A DNA stretch of 64,000 nt from Phytopythium helicoides (lineage: Eukaryota; Oomycota; Peronosporomycetes; Pythiales; Pythiaceae). The position numbers and the translations under genes were made by a program. The stretch is taken from the NCBI GenBank assembly GCA_024867545.1, contig JANFNE010000025.1:310001-374000 (forward strand), given 5' to 3'. Positions 1 through 11,825 of this stretch are shown one piece after another (position 1 is the first letter of the stretch; every line of letters begins with the position of its first letter). Under the pieces are notes generated by a model. The model made no database searches. It was not told the origin of the DNA and saw nothing but the letters and a program-made list of their open reading frames with translations.

Positions 1-383
1 TGGGCAAAGAAAGCCGGACCAACCGTTGTTCAGTCGTCGCAGGGTAGGTCCACCCTCGCACTCCCGGGTTTGGGCCGGCCCGCTCCCTCCCCCCTCTCCT
101 TCCAACCCGACCCACCCATCCTTCCCCTCTTCATCAAAGTATCCCTTCCCCAATCCTGGGCCGGGCCATAAATCATGTTCCACCACACAACCCGACCCGC
201 CCCTCTCCCAATCAAGGTTTTTCACCGTTGATACGCGTGGTGCCCGAGGTTTATTCCCCCCGCGCGCATTGCCGCCGCCTTTCTCTTCCTGACGCAGGCC
301 GCCACAGTCGGAAACCTCGCCGCGAGGGGAAGCGCTCGGCGTCCGTTGCCTCGAACCGCGCGCCACAGAGCGCAGCGCCAGCC
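1..383. other. Upstream region of the IQ/PX gene
   Basis: Pyrimidine-rich, C-tract-containing sequence with no supportable coding frame. It leads directly into the ATG at 384. The long open frames across it on both strands lack domain content and arise from low stop-codon frequency. Confidence 0.5.
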
Positions 384-2524
384 ATGTACTCGTCGTACTG
401 GAAGCCTAACGACGGACGCGAGTCCACGGTGCTCACGGACCACGAGGCGCTGCACCGAGATGAGGCGACGCACAAGAGCATCCAGTCGGACGAGACCAAG
501 CTGCGGCCGCTGGATCTGGAGACCATTATGAGCTCCAAGGCCGCCGTCAAGTACTGGTACCTGCACCGCCCCAAGACCATGGAGTACGTGCACAAGAACG
601 CCACCAAGATCCAGTCGGTCGGCCGCGCCTTTCGCCGTGCGCCAGCTCCGAAAGAAGGTGCGACGCGCGATGCGGCTGTAGATGGGGGGAGGGAGAGTGT
701 AGACGGTTGGGTGCTGACAGTTTGCGTTGATGAATGGCAGTATGGCGCCGAGTACGTCGCGGAGATGGCGCGTCGCCACGACGAGAAGCGTGAGCGCGAG
801 AAGCTCGCGGAGCTGTCGGACGAGGAGCGCGCAGCGCGTCTGGCAGAGGACGCAGCGTACGACGCGCGCGTCGAGGAGTCGCGCCGCCTGCGCCGCGAGC
901 AGATCGAGCGCGAGCGCCTTGCTGAGGAGGAGATCCGCATGCAGCAGGCGCGCGAGCGTGAGGAGCGCATCCTCATGGCCGAGGCCGCTGCCGAGGAGGA
1001 GCGTCGCCACCAGGAGGAGCTTCGCCGCGAGCGCGAGGCCGAGAGGCTCGACTTGCTGCGGAGCGCGCTGAGCGCGAGGAGGAGGCTCGCATCCGCGAGC
1101 AGGAGCGTCTGGCTGCAGAGGAGGCGGCTCGCCTGCAGGCGGAGGAGGAGGCTCGGATTCAGGCCGAGGAAGCGGCTCGTCTTGCCGAGCTCGAGGCGCT
1201 TCGCATTGCTGAGGAAGAGCGTCAGCGTGAGGAAGAGGAGCGTCTGCGTCAGGAAGAGGAAGAGCGTCTGGCGGAGGAGGAGCGCAACCGCCTGATCGCG
1301 GAGGCTGCTGCGATCGCTGCTGCCGAGGAGGCTGAGCGCATTCGCCTCGAGAAGGAGGCGGAACAGGAGCGCCTTCGTCTCGAGGAGGAGGCAGAGCAGG
1401 AGCGTATTCGCATTGCGGATGAGCGTCGCCGCGAGGAGAAGCGCGCCAGGGAGGAGCGTCGCCGTGCTGAGGCTGCGCTTGAGGCTCAACGTGCTGCGGA
1501 AGAAGCCGAGCGTGCTCGTCTGCAGCGCCTGGAGGAAGAGAGGAACGAGAAGTACGAGCAGTCCCTGTCGAAGGATGTTCCTGTGCTGGTCAAGCGCCGC
1601 GGTCCGGGCCGTGTTGTCAACTACGACAAGGAGAACGACACGTATGTCGTTCGCATGGACAACGCCATGGGCGGTATGACCATCACGGTCAACAGCAGCG
1701 ACGTGAACCTTGATGACGACCGCATTCTGTCCCCGCGCACGAAGGTTGATACGCCGTTCGGAACGGGTGAGATTGTCGGGTTGGACCCCCACGTTGGCTG
1801 CTACGCTGTCAACACGGAGATCAATGCTCCGGATGGCGAACAGTTCCTCGCCTTCGTGCAGATCAGTGATCTGCAGGTTCATACTGCGGAGGAAGAGGAG
1901 CGCGCTATTGTCGAGAACCCATCGATGCCGAGTGCGTACCACTCGATACTTCCCTGCCGACTACTGTTGCTAACCTCTGTGCTTTGTGTGTTGACTTGCA
2001 GTCCCGGATGAGATCGGTTTGGTATCGGCGCGTATCGTTGACAGCCGTATTGTGAATCGCACGGGCAAGAAGTTTATCCAGTATAAGCTCGAGATCCGCA
2101 CGACCAACTACGGCACGGTGTACTGCTGGAAGCGTTACAGCACCTTCCGGTACGAAGCAATATCCTTGGCCAACGTTGTTACTGCGCTCGATTTTTAACT
2201 AGGACGTGTGCTTGCTGCTTTGACAGTATGCTGTGCGATCGCCTTGTGAAGGAGGCTGGCGTGCGTCGCAAGGACATTCCGGAGCTTCCCCACCGCCATA
2301 TTGTGGGCAACTACTCTCAGAAGACGATTAGTGAGCGTGCGGAGAAGCTCAACTTGTTCCTGACGGCTGCCGTGAAGGCCGAGCACCTCCAGTGGGGTAT
2401 TCGTGTTGATGACCAGATTGCGGTTTACAAGCGTCGCGTCAAGCGCCAGACCATGGCGGCTGCTCCCACTAGCTCGCGTTCGAACGGTGGCGGCTCCCGC
2501 AGCATTTTCTCTCGACGACGGTAA
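384..2524 (+). CDS. IQ-motif, coiled-coil and PX-domain protein (apparent frameshift)
   Basis: Probable phosphoinositide-binding membrane-trafficking or cytoskeletal adaptor. The start at 384 begins MYSSYWKPNDGRES. An IQ-like segment (ATKIQSVGRAFRR) lies near codon 75, followed by about 280 residues of E/R/A-rich coiled coil, two SH3-like segments (VPVLVKRRGPGRVVNYD and TKVDTPFGTGEIVGLD), and a C-terminal PX domain with RYSTF and a PELPHRH segment, ending in a serine/arginine tail. Introns: about 658-740 (boundaries uncertain), 1932-2001 and 2150-2226; the last two keep the PX frame exactly. The coiled-coil frame changes near 1043, as if one base were missing. The 563-codon open frame on the other strand mirrors the GAG-rich coiled coil. 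Domain order is seen; function is inferred from the PX and IQ families. Confidence 0.75.
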
Positions 2525-3286
2525 ATGCTGATGTGAAGATTGCGATTTGCTGATGAAAGGCGGCAGTCGCTGTGAATAGCCGGCGAGCACATGTCGAGTG
2601 CTTGCCTCAGGATTGGTGTGTCTGTGAAGCGCCCGTGTTATGGAGCGCATGCAGAGTAAGGGAGGGTGGGTCCAGCGGTCCCGTTGGTAGGTCTGGCTGG
2701 GCTCACTCGCTCTAGGGAATTACTTTTTTTTTCATAGAGAATCCTGCCTTTTGAACATTCTTGCCATCGATGGTCACAGCAGTGAACCCCGAGGAAGACC
2801 CAGTCCAAACAAAATAGCTCCGCCTACATGTTTCGAACGCAGGAAACTTCACAAACTGATGCTTTTGTAAAGTGGTGAATTGGTAGATTGGAGGGGTTGC
2901 CGCCTCGAATGGTGTCTCAGCCATTACGTGGATGCGAGTGGAGTAGTTCTGTGATAACCATGGCGAAGTCTGCACAGCAACACGAAACGCTGGGCTATCA
3001 GTTCGAAATCACATGGTGACTATTTCGACGCGAGGTACAAACAATCGCCTTTGTATGCAGTGACATCCAATTGGTTGTCCTGTGCCATCGCTCGACACGC
3101 CTTCATCTCATTATCCCGCTGTTATACGTCTCTTTAGGTTGCTTGGAAAGCTGAGGTCAAGTCAAGACCACAAAAAAGGATGGCTTCGCTCACGGATCGT
3201 GACTCATAGTACTGGTATATACCGGTAGTGTAGCCACCAGTGACTCGTGATGAAGCTATTTTCTTCCTCGACATTCTCACAGCATC
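2525..3286. other. Intergenic region
   Basis: About 760 bp with no supportable gene. It holds a T-tract near 2725 and an 18-bp near-perfect palindrome at 3210-3227 (TACTGGTATATACCGGTA, one mismatched pair), about 60 bp upstream of the ankyrin start codon. Confidence 0.5.
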
Positions 3287-5276
3287 ATGGCGGGAGCACA
3301 CGCGTGTCTGACGAGTGTCGCGGTCGTGAGTCGAGAGATTGAAGGCATCCGTGGCGTCGAGCTGCTCGTCAGCGACTTCCTGGACGCGAGTGTAATGTGG
3401 ACGATGCCAAGAGCGTGTTCGAAGAGTTCGAGTGGCGTGGTGAGATTGTTGAGGCGAATAGCAGCTCGAGAAGACCCCGATATGGACCCGTTGCTGAAGC
3501 GCTGGAATTTCACAAGGTGTCTTGTAAAGGCTGTCAAGAAGGGAGACTTGGAGGCTGTGAAATGGCTTGTGGAGGAGTATTTGCCTGAGGAGAGGATTCG
3601 GAAGCCTGTTCTAATAGCAGTGAGGTATTCCCGACTGGAGATTTTGCAGTGGTTGCATGCAAATCACAATGAGCGCGTGGTGTGGGATCCGTCGATGAGA
3701 ATGCAGGATGGTCTGAAGAGATGCACCAACTTGGAGACGCTCCAATGGGTTCACAGAAACGTTGTTCCAATTGACCACGAAGCGAAGGATCTACTGGTGA
3801 AGGCTGCCGTTCGCTGGCAGCTGGTTGACCGAGTCGATTGGCTCCACTCCCTTGATTTGCCGTTTGTGCAGCCGGATTTGAATCTTGCAACACTAATCGG
3901 CGATATCCCGATGGTGGAATGGATCCGGAACCACACGGATGCTCAATTCACGGAAGAATTATTGGATGCAGCAGTGCGTTCCAGAAACATTGGCTTGGTC
4001 CAATGGTTCTACAATAATTGCGGTTTCTCTACGGTATCCGCTAGCGTAGTTGCTATCGGCATCATGAGAGTCATCAATAATGCAGGAAGCGGAGATACAA
4101 AAATCGTCGATGAGTTCATCACTTGGGTGTTGGAACATCTGACACTAACCAACAAAGAGGGTTTAGCGCGTGCAATCGACTTTGTCGCAAGTCTCGGCTC
4201 TCTTCAAGTTATACAGACAATCCACAAAATCTCAGGTGCTGGCTTGTGCTCTACAGCTGCTATGGATTCGTCTGCGAGGAATGGGCGACTCGAACTGGTC
4301 AAATGGCTTCACGAGAAACCGAAGCGAAGGATGCACTCCTGTCGCGATGGATGGTGCTGCAGGAAATGGACACCTCGAAGTCGTCAAGTTTTTGCACGAA
4401 CATCGGAATGAAGGGTGTACATCAGCAGCAATGGACGGCGCCGCTGAAAATGGTCATCACACAATTGTCAAATGGCTGCACACAAATCGAAGCGAAGGTT
4501 GTACTCCTCAAGCAATGGACCTCGCTGCTGCAAATGGACATCTCGCGATCGTCGAATTCCTCCATGAGAATCGGACGGAAGGGTGTACCACGAAAGCCAT
4601 GGATTGGGCTGCAGGTAACGGACATCTCGAAGTGGTAAAATGGCTGCACGAGAATCGAAGTGAAGGGTGTACTTTTGAAGCAATGAACAAAGCTGCTGCA
4701 AATGGTCATCTCGAGACAGTGAAGTGGTTGTACGATAATCGAGGTGAAGGATGCATTGATAGTGCCTTACACTACGCGACAAAGAATCGTCAGCATGAAG
4801 TCGCTCGGTGGCTGTATCGACGCAAGATAAACGACGAGTCGTGGTTGAAGGACTCGAATGATGGCAAGTTCAACTATTTGATCCGAGTGTTGAACTGGGA
4901 CGATAAGATCGCGACCGAGGGAGCAGATGGCGCGATCAGTTGGGCTATCAAGTGGGTACACACGAAAGCTGAAGTCTCCTGGCTGTTACAACAACTTCCA
5001 GACCACGAGTTCAGCTCCGATTCCATGGTCTCTGCCATTGTTTCGAACAAGCTCGACGTTGCAATGTTGCTTGCGAAGGACGGACGCTTTGCATGTGACA
5101 TCAGGTGCTTTCAACATGCCCATCGTCTCATGCATGTGGAGCTGTTTCAATGGCTCGTGCGTAATTTCGCCGACTCTGTAATCGAGGCAAATGAGTTCAT
5201 CCAACAAACTGCGATAGACAATCTGTTCATGCGAGACGCTCTCAACGAGCTTGTGCAGTTGACTGTGAGCATTTAG
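3287..5276 (+). CDS. Ankyrin-repeat protein, one frameshift
   Basis: Typical oomycete ankyrin-family protein, likely a protein-protein interaction scaffold of unknown partner. The N-terminal part (MAGAHACLTSVAVVSREIEG...) runs from 3287 in one frame. From about 4316 the conserved repeats continue in another frame to the TAG at 5274. At least six repeats of about 33 residues of the form AA.NGHLE(V/I)VK(W/F)LHENR.EGCT are visible at about 4310-4760, followed by degenerate repeats. The frame change falls inside a repeat at AAA 4316-4318, where one extra A explains it, so the two open frames (374 and 368 codons) are halves of one gene of about 660 codons. Three decayed relatives lie downstream at 8308, 15623 and 31338. 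The indel may be an assembly error or early decay. Confidence 0.75.
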
Positions 5277-6301
5277 TTCGTATACAGTGACATTGAATGC
5301 CTTTTCTACGGAGGAGCTCCACCTCATGCATATAAATATGCTGCGCTGTTCATTACGACTACAACTCAAGAGTATGTTCTTTTGTCGACACTGTAATACC
5401 TTGCCCCTCAGCCTATCGAGGTATTCAGTAGTGGTTTGGACCCAACCTCTCTGATTCCCTTCCCCGGGGTGCACACCTTCGTCGATCGTATCCGGAAACA
5501 CGACTTGTTCATGGGAAACACGCTCTCCAACACGGATAGATCAGATCTCCCCTTTCACAAACACGCTCTATTCTCTTGAATAATCCCAACGCGCTTCATA
5601 CAGGAAGAGGATATTCAAGTGCAAACTGCACTTTGTCGACAGACGCTCGCAGGTCGTTGTAATGAGCGTGCGCCAGCCTTACTACTTTTTTTCTTCGACG
5701 GATGCAAAGACATTAGAGTATGGCATGATCGGTTATTCCCCCATGCACGAGCTTCCCAGCAAGTCAGCGGCATCGACGAAGCATTCTTGGCGCCACACTC
5801 TGATTTCTTGATGGCAACGCTTTTTTGCTAAGTGCAGTCCAAACTCCCCAACTCCATGTTCAACCTGACCGCTCCAGTGCAGGCGCCCGGCGCATGACGT
5901 CGCTTGTCGGTCGCTACGACGATAGTGGGAGGCGACCAGCAGCCAGTATAACGCTATCTGCTAGTTATTATCTCCATCTCTATACCACTTATCAAAGGTA
6001 GTCACTCTATGTACCCATACAATCTCCAAGTAAATCGTCCCCATCACGTTCTCGAAAACGAAGCATCCCTGTGCATTCCATCACTTCCCGAAGGTTCCTT
6101 CGTCCTGCGCGCCAATCGCGAACTTGAACAGCTGCGCGTCGTTCCGTCCTTGCAAATGCACTTGGTTTCACTATACCGCAGGCGCCGCCACGGCCGACGA
6201 GCGGCTCATTTCCCAAAGATCAGCGCGGGCAGCACGTCGACCGCCGCCGGTCGCCGCCCACGCCAACTCGCGAGCTCCTCCCCGTCCTCCCGCGCCGGTT
6301 C
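5277..6301. other. Intergenic region
   Basis: About 1 kb between two same-strand genes. A TATA-like CATATAAATATG sits near 5329. Short open frames here have no recognisable domains and I do not support them as genes. Confidence 0.45.
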
Positions 6302-7738
6302 ATGCGCCCAGTTGTCTCGCCAGTCGCCACGGATGACGAGCGCGCGCCTGCAGTGAAGCGCTGCCTCGCGTGCGGAGCCAGCGGCGTCGCCAGCCGATGC
6401 GGCGGCTGCCGACGCGTTTTCTTCTGCGATCGCGAGTGCCAGCGCCGCGCGTGGGCCGAGCACCGCGCCGAGTGTTTCAGGATACGAACGGAGACGCAGC
6501 AGGCTGAGGCTGTGAGGATACCTGACGCCGAAGACACTGAGGTTGGCGAGCAGCAAGAGCATGTTGAAGATGAGGAAAAGCTGGAGGAGCAGGTTGAGAT
6601 GGAGACTGTTGTGCAAGTCGCGGAGAGCGCTGCTGCTGCACACAAGAAGAAGAGCAAGAGCAAGCACAAGCGCAAGAAGGCGCGCAGCAAGAGTCTGCAC
6701 CTGCCTAGTGGTGCGGGGTGCCCGACAAGCGGTGGTGGGCAGCGAGGAGACGGCGACAGCTCGTTGGACGCAAAGAAGCGCCGCTCCGTGTCACTCGGCG
6801 CCAGGAAGCACGTCATGTGGGGAAAGGTGCTCGCGAGGGAGTTTGAGCGCTTTCCTGGAGGCGGCAGCGCGGTTCCGTACGACGGGACGTGGGCGCTGGG
6901 CCTTGGATCTCCTGTGGCCGACGTGACGCTCGGCAGCGTGCTTGAAGTGGAGGAACTCAAGAACGAGGAGCTCAAGCTGCGCGCCAAGGATCTGCCCAAG
7001 ACGCAGCGTGCGCTTGTGCGCGAGGGCGAAACGCGGCAGTTCGACTATCGACGTGGTGTTGACAACCCGCTGTTTTCCCGACTGACCGAACGTGAGCGCA
7101 AGCAGCTCTTCATCGCTGAGAAGATGCCGTCGCCACTTCTTCTGTCTAAGTCTCCCCCCAAGCATGAACACCAAAACCACAATCATCACGGTCGCCGACG
7201 GAAGAACTCGGTGTCGGCATCGCCAGTGATCACGGCGATGAGTGCACCGTTTGTTCTTGACGATGCACCACTGGACTCGCCTGATTTTGCTTGCGTCTCG
7301 GTCGAGCAGCTCCAGGAGTTTGCCAAAATCCGCGACTCGCGCGACGAGGAATGTGGCTGTTCGTGTGGCGACCTCGTCAAGAAGGTTGGCAAAATGCACG
7401 TCAAGAAGCTTGTCACATTTTTGCACGAGCGCGGCGTCGAGGACACGCAAGGGTTGGGGAAGCCGCAGTTAATGGCCCTGGCCAAGAAGGTCGCAGGCGA
7501 GGAGAAAAACTGCCAGACCCCTGGCAGCGACTGCGAGTGCGCTCGCAACGGCGTTCCGTGCCACTCGGACGTCTGTTTAGGTTGCGCTGGCGATTGCTAC
7601 AACCCATTCAACTGCTACCAGTACAAAAAAGACGAGGTGCGCGCGTACCGCAAGCAGATGATCGCCGCTTGGAAAGCCCAGCACGACGACTCGGAAACGC
7701 TCGGTGAAGCCTTGGGTCCAGCTGTCCAGGTCGCATGA
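6302..7738 (+). CDS. MYND zinc-finger protein with Cys-rich C-terminus (intact copy)
   Basis: A 478-residue protein. The N-terminal MYND finger is canonical, with ligands C21, C24, C33, C36, C42, C46, H54 and C58. A glutamate-rich stretch and a lysine/arginine-rich nuclear-localisation-like tract (KKKSKSKHKRKKARSKS, about residue 115) follow. Next is a motif KHVMWGKVLAREFERFPG that resembles an unnamed motif widespread in stramenopile proteins. The C-terminus has a SAP-like helical segment and a cysteine cluster (CECARNGVPCHSDVCLGC) resembling CXC or pre-SET zinc clusters. Likely a nuclear, chromatin-associated or transcriptional adaptor (inference). This is the only copy in the window with its own N-terminus; duplication homology starts at about codon 18, at 6355. 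Confidence 0.85.
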   Translation: MRPVVSPVATDDERAPAVKRCLACGASGVASRCGGCRRVFFCDRECQRRAWAEHRAECFRIRTETQQAEAVRIPDAEDTEVGEQQEHVEDEEKLEEQVEMETVVQVAESAAAAHKKKSKSKHKRKKARSKSLHLPSGAGCPTSGGGQRGDGDSSLDAKKRRSVSLGARKHVMWGKVLAREFERFPGGGSAVPYDGTWALGLGSPVADVTLGSVLEVEELKNEELKLRAKDLPKTQRALVREGETRQFDYRRGVDNPLFSRLTERERKQLFIAEKMPSPLLLSKSPPKHEHQNHNHHGRRRKNSVSASPVITAMSAPFVLDDAPLDSPDFACVSVEQLQEFAKIRDSRDEECGCSCGDLVKKVGKMHVKKLVTFLHERGVEDTQGLGKPQLMALAKKVAGEEKNCQTPGSDCECARNGVPCHSDVCLGCAGDCYNPFNCYQYKKDEVRAYRKQMIAAWKAQHDDSETLGEALGPAVQVA

Positions 7739-8307
7739 GCGTAGCTGCAGTTTGGCGATAGCAGATTGTCTGCATGTGAATACACGGTATGTGCATTCGC
7801 CACACTTTCCAAACGTCCATCAGAACTATGATGTATAGGATGTCAATAAGCTTCTGTGGTGGTGACATTGGTCATGCCACGCAACGACACAAAGTGAGAG
7901 TTGTTCACTGTCAGCTCGTCCTTGAAGTGAACAAAACTTTCAAGCAAGAGCTATTAGTAATGTAAGCTACTTGCACTTACTCAGAACGCTTGATTGCTTG
8001 TCCCGCACTCGGATGTAGTAAACGCAGACCAGCAATCCAGTAATGACAAGTTTCACAGTTGATGTTCTTTTGTCACGGAGAGATTCTTGCTGACTTGGCT
8101 TTATGCATCAGTTTGCGACCGCTTTATTCTTCAAAACATTTGGGGCATAAGAGCAGCGGCTCATCGTCGTTCATCGCAACAGCTACAGCGTGGCGTGTGT
8201 CAATGCTTCAGTGGGATGACGTGGAACATACCGGTGGGGTAAATGAAGCTACAAGAACCTCATCTCTCGTCGAGGTCGTCCAACATCGCACGCATGCTTG
8301 CGAAGAA
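7739..8307. other. MYND 3' flank and ankyrin-remnant 5' flank
   Basis: Duplicated noncoding sequence, repeated near 15054-15622 and 30766-31337. No gene supported. The third copy has an extra CAG triplet near 31204. Confidence 0.6.
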
Positions 8308-9595
8308 ATGGCGGCAGAATTCTCGTGTCTGACAAGGTCGCAGTAGTGAATCGAGAGGTTGGAGGCATCAGTGACGTCGAGCTGCGCACCAGCGGCTTCC
8401 TGGACGCGCGTTCATTGTGAACGATGCCAAGAGCGTGTTCGAAGAGTCCTGACGACTGGAATTTTACGCTGTGACTTGAGAAGGCTGTTGAAAAGGGGGA
8501 CTTGAGGGTTGTGAAATGCCTTGTGGAGGAGTATTTGCATGGAGGTCTTGCAGTAGCTACATGCGAATTACTGGGAGCGCGTGGTGTGGGATCCATTGTC
8601 GGTGCTACAGGATTTTGTGGGGCATGCGCCAATTTGAAGACGCGTAAATGGGTGCATGACCACGTTGTGCCACTCGACCAAGTGGCAAAGGATACATTGA
8701 TGGAGACTGGTGTCCGCAGGCAGCTCGTCAATAGAATGGAGTGGCTATTCTCTCTCAGTTTGCCATCATTGCAACCCTATTAGGGTATGGCGGTGCGTAC
8801 CGGGAACGTTGCGATGGTGAAATCCATCCGGGACCACACGGGTATTCAATCACAGAGGAGTTGTTGGACGCACAAAACGGATATCTCGAGGCGGTAAGAT
8901 GGCTGCACGAGAATCGAAGTGAAGTATGAACAAAGCTGCTGCAAATGGTTATCTGGAGACAGTGAAGTGGTTATACGAGAATCGGCGCGTAGGATGTAGA
9001 TATTCTGCGTTGCATTATTCGACACAAAATCGCCACTATGAAGTCGTGCAATGGTTGCATCGCCGCATGATAAGCGACGAGTCGTGGCTGAAGGATTCAA
9101 AGGACGGCAAGTTCAGCTATTCGATCCAAGAGCTGACGTGGGATGCCGACATTGCGACCGAATCGCGAGCACAGAGCTTGACTCGCAAGGCTGTTCAAAG
9201 CTATACAATGGGCGAAGTCTCCTGGCTGTTGCAGCATCTTCACAGACTACCAGTTCAGCTGGGTTACAATATTCATGCAACCCCAGGCAACAAAGTCGAC
9301 ATCACAATGCTTCATTCCAAGGATGGACAATCACATGTAAGTGTTGCCTGCTTGAGACAGGCATTTTGTCGGCATTTTGTCGTCATTTCGTCGTCAACAT
9401 ATCGAAATGATCGCACGGTTTGTGCGCGATTTCTCTGACTCTATCCCTGAGTTTATCGAGCAAAAAGCGATAGACGATCTTTTCCTACAAGGTGCAATCC
9501 ACGAACTCGAACAGCTTGTAGGAAGCCTCGCGTCATATCTGAAACCCAGGTTTCAGTGTACTCTCGCATGGTACGCTTCAATCGTCGTAAGCTAG
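8308..9595 (+). pseudogene. Decayed ankyrin-repeat gene, copy 1
   Basis: The nucleotide sequence parallels the start of the ankyrin gene at 3287 (ATGGCGGCAGAATTCTCGTG at 8308), but frameshifts and stops appear within about 15 codons. Recognisable fragments include VKCLVEEYLHGG, KWVHDHVVPLDQVAKDTL, AAANGYLETVKWLYENR and VVQWLHRRMISDESWLKDS in changing frames. The repeat region is much reduced. This copy keeps the middle section at about 8776-9007 that copies 2 and 3 have lost. No intact product is expected. Confidence 0.8.
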
Positions 9596-10072
9596 CATTT
9601 TCTCGCAAGTCAAGTTTCATGCTATCTTTTACCTGGACGGGAGTGTAAGTGGCGAACAAATAATATGAAAGTTGAGATTCACAAAGCTTGCTGCTGCTGC
9701 TGCTGCTACTGCTACGCAATGTTTCCGTGACTAATCCTATGCAGAACCTGCACGAGCGAAACATTCAAGTGAATGGCTAACCGTGAGGAGGTGGTTGAGG
9801 GGTAGAGAGCAAGTTTCTGGCTGCGTGAACACCAAAGAAACTCGCAGAGGTTCGAGCGTGTAGCTTTCTCGGGATCCTACAACGAGCTTCAAATTTGCCC
9901 ATTCATCACCAAAGAAGCTCTGCTCGTAGAAACAATGAGACTAACTGGGATGGAAACGGAAATCATAAACCGGTTGTTCAAATCACTCACATGCGTCATG
10001 CAAAAAGACTGCCTGCCACATCTGACAAAATCCCAGCCACGCCTACACAAACTCACACTCCTCATGCATACC
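9596..10072. other. Intergenic region with CTG microsatellite
   Basis: About 480 bp between the ankyrin remnant and the 3' end of the ALDH copy. A short (CTG)n tract lies near 9690-9710 and is one unit longer in copy 3. No gene seen. Confidence 0.5.
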
Positions 10073-11459
10073 CTACGGAAGCGAATCATCTGGGCGCTTG
10101 ATAATGATCGTCTTGGTCTCGAGGTAAGCTTGCAGACCGGCCTCGCCCAGCTCACGGCCAATGCCCGAGTCCTTGAAACCACCGAACGGCGTCATCGTGT
10201 CAAACTTGTTGTAGCAGTTGACATACACCGTGCCCGTACGCAGTCCATTGCAGATCTTGATCTGCGCCTCCAGGTTGTTGGTCACGAGACCAGCGCCAAG
10301 GCCGTAGTTCGAGTCGTTGGCACGCTCAATGACCTCGTCAATGGTCTTGAACTTGAGGATCGTCATCACGGGACCGAAGATCTCCTCGCGAGCGATCGTC
10401 ATATCATCCGTCACGTCCGCGAAGATCGTCGGCTCAATGTACCAGCCCTTCTTGCCCACGCGATGGCCACCCGTCACAAGGCGAGCTCCCTCCTTCTTGC
10501 CCTCCTCAATGTATCCGAGGATCTTCTCGAACTGGGTCTCGTCGATCTGCGGACCCTGCTCCGTGTTGGGGTTGAACGGGTCGCCGACGCAGCGCTTGGC
10601 TGCAATCTCACCCGAGCGGCTCACGAACTCGTCGTAGATCCCCTCCTGCACGTACACACGCGAGCCAGCAATGCAGCACTGGCCCATGTTGAAGAACAGT
10701 CCGAGCTGCGACTGCGCAATGGCCAGGTCGATGTCGGCGTCGTTGAGGATGATGTTGGGTGACTTGCCGCCGAGCTCGAGCGTCACGCGCTTGAGGTTGC
10801 TCACGTGCGACGTGCGCATGATCTGGTAGCCGACCTCGGTCGAGCCCGTGAAGGCGACCTTGTCGACCTTGGGATGCTGCGCCAAGTGGCGGCCAGCCGT
10901 GGCACCCATGCCAGGAACGATGTTGACAACACCCTTGGGGAAGCCAGCCTCGACAATGAGCTCACCGAGACGCAGAGCCGTCAGCGGCGTCTGCTCGGCA
11001 GGCTTGAGCACGACCGTGTTGCCAGCAGCAAGAGCGGGGCCGAGCTTCCAGGCCGCCATGGCGAGCGGGAAGTTCCACGGGATGATCTGTCCGCAGACGC
11101 CCACGGGCTCCTTCTTGGTGTAGGCGAAGAAGGGCCCCGACACGGGGAGCGTGTTTCCCTGGATCTTGTCGGCCCAGCCAGCGTAGTACCGCAGCGTGCC
11201 GGTCACGAGGGCGATGTCGGCAGCCTTGGCGACCGCGCACGGCTTGCCGTTGTCGAGCGCCTCAAGCGCAGCCAGCTCATCTGCATTCTTCTCCACGAGG
11301 TCCGCGAGCTTGTAGATCAGGTGGCCACGAGCCGCGGGGTCCATGGTGCGCCACGGGCCATGGTCGAAGGCTTCACGGGCCGCAGTCACGGCCAGATCGA
11401 TGTCTCCCGTCGTGGCCTCGGCCACGTCGGCGATCTTCTCCTCCGTCGCGGGGTTGAAC
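10073..11459 (-). pseudogene. Aldehyde dehydrogenase, N-terminally truncated copy 1
   Basis: This copy carries the ALDH frame from FNPATEEK to the natural stop, so about 28 N-terminal residues and the start codon are missing relative to 32878-34347. Upstream of the breakpoint the frame meets a TAG in foreign junction sequence, and no ATG is positioned to replace the start. All catalytic elements remain (PWNFPL, GSTEVG, LELGGK, NMGQCC). A change from leucine to proline appears in DHGPWRTM. Probably nonfunctional unless started within the frame or through a 5' exon. Confidence 0.8.
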
Positions 11460-11825
11460 CCATCGAGATGGCGGGTCTACGCCAGTTCAATAGCTGAAAA
11501 CTGCGAGGCAGGCGATCTACCTTCGTACTACATCATTTTCAGCAAATGTTTCAGCTGCTGTTCGAATTCCTCTACGTTGATCAGTGCTGGCAATAGAGAT
11601 AGAACCGACAGGAATTTTTCGATTTTGACGAATCAAAAACGTTCTAGCTGTTGATATTTGACCAATGGAATCAGCGAATCGAGACGATTCAGCCAATACC
11701 GTTCATTTCTGAAGCCGCCCCTGGAAGCCCCACACCAGAAAATCGGGTCGGCAATAAGTATAAGACCGCTAGGCCGCTAGCTCACATTTTCATCGTGTTT
11801 CACATTTTCATCGTGTTTCATGCGT
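11460..11825. other. Junction insert, left part with 18-bp tandem repeat
   Basis: Foreign sequence joined to the truncated ALDH. It has no gene. An 18-bp unit (CACATTTTCATCGTGTTT) occurs twice in tandem at 11783-11818, but once only at the second junction near 18862. Confidence 0.6.

Larger units (their letters stand above)
6355..11459. repeat. Triplicated segment, copy 1
   Basis: Direct repeat core holding a MYND gene (+), an ankyrin remnant (+) and an ALDH gene (-). It is near-identical to 13658-18538 and 29370-34264. The left breakpoint lies in MYND codon 18 and the right one in the ALDH gene just before the residues FNPATEEK. This copy is longer because it retains about 232 bp inside the ankyrin remnant that the other two lack. 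Confidence 0.9.

Noticed and set aside
251..1942. 563-codon minus-strand ORF opposite the IQ/PX gene
   Set aside because: Low-complexity Leu/Ser/Arg composition is the mirror of the GAG/CGC-rich coiled-coil coding strand; no domain.
9935..11497. Plus-strand ORFs over the ALDH copies (also at 16978-18576 and 32740-34377)
   Set aside because: They are antisense to the conserved ALDH frame, which has complete catalytic motifs.
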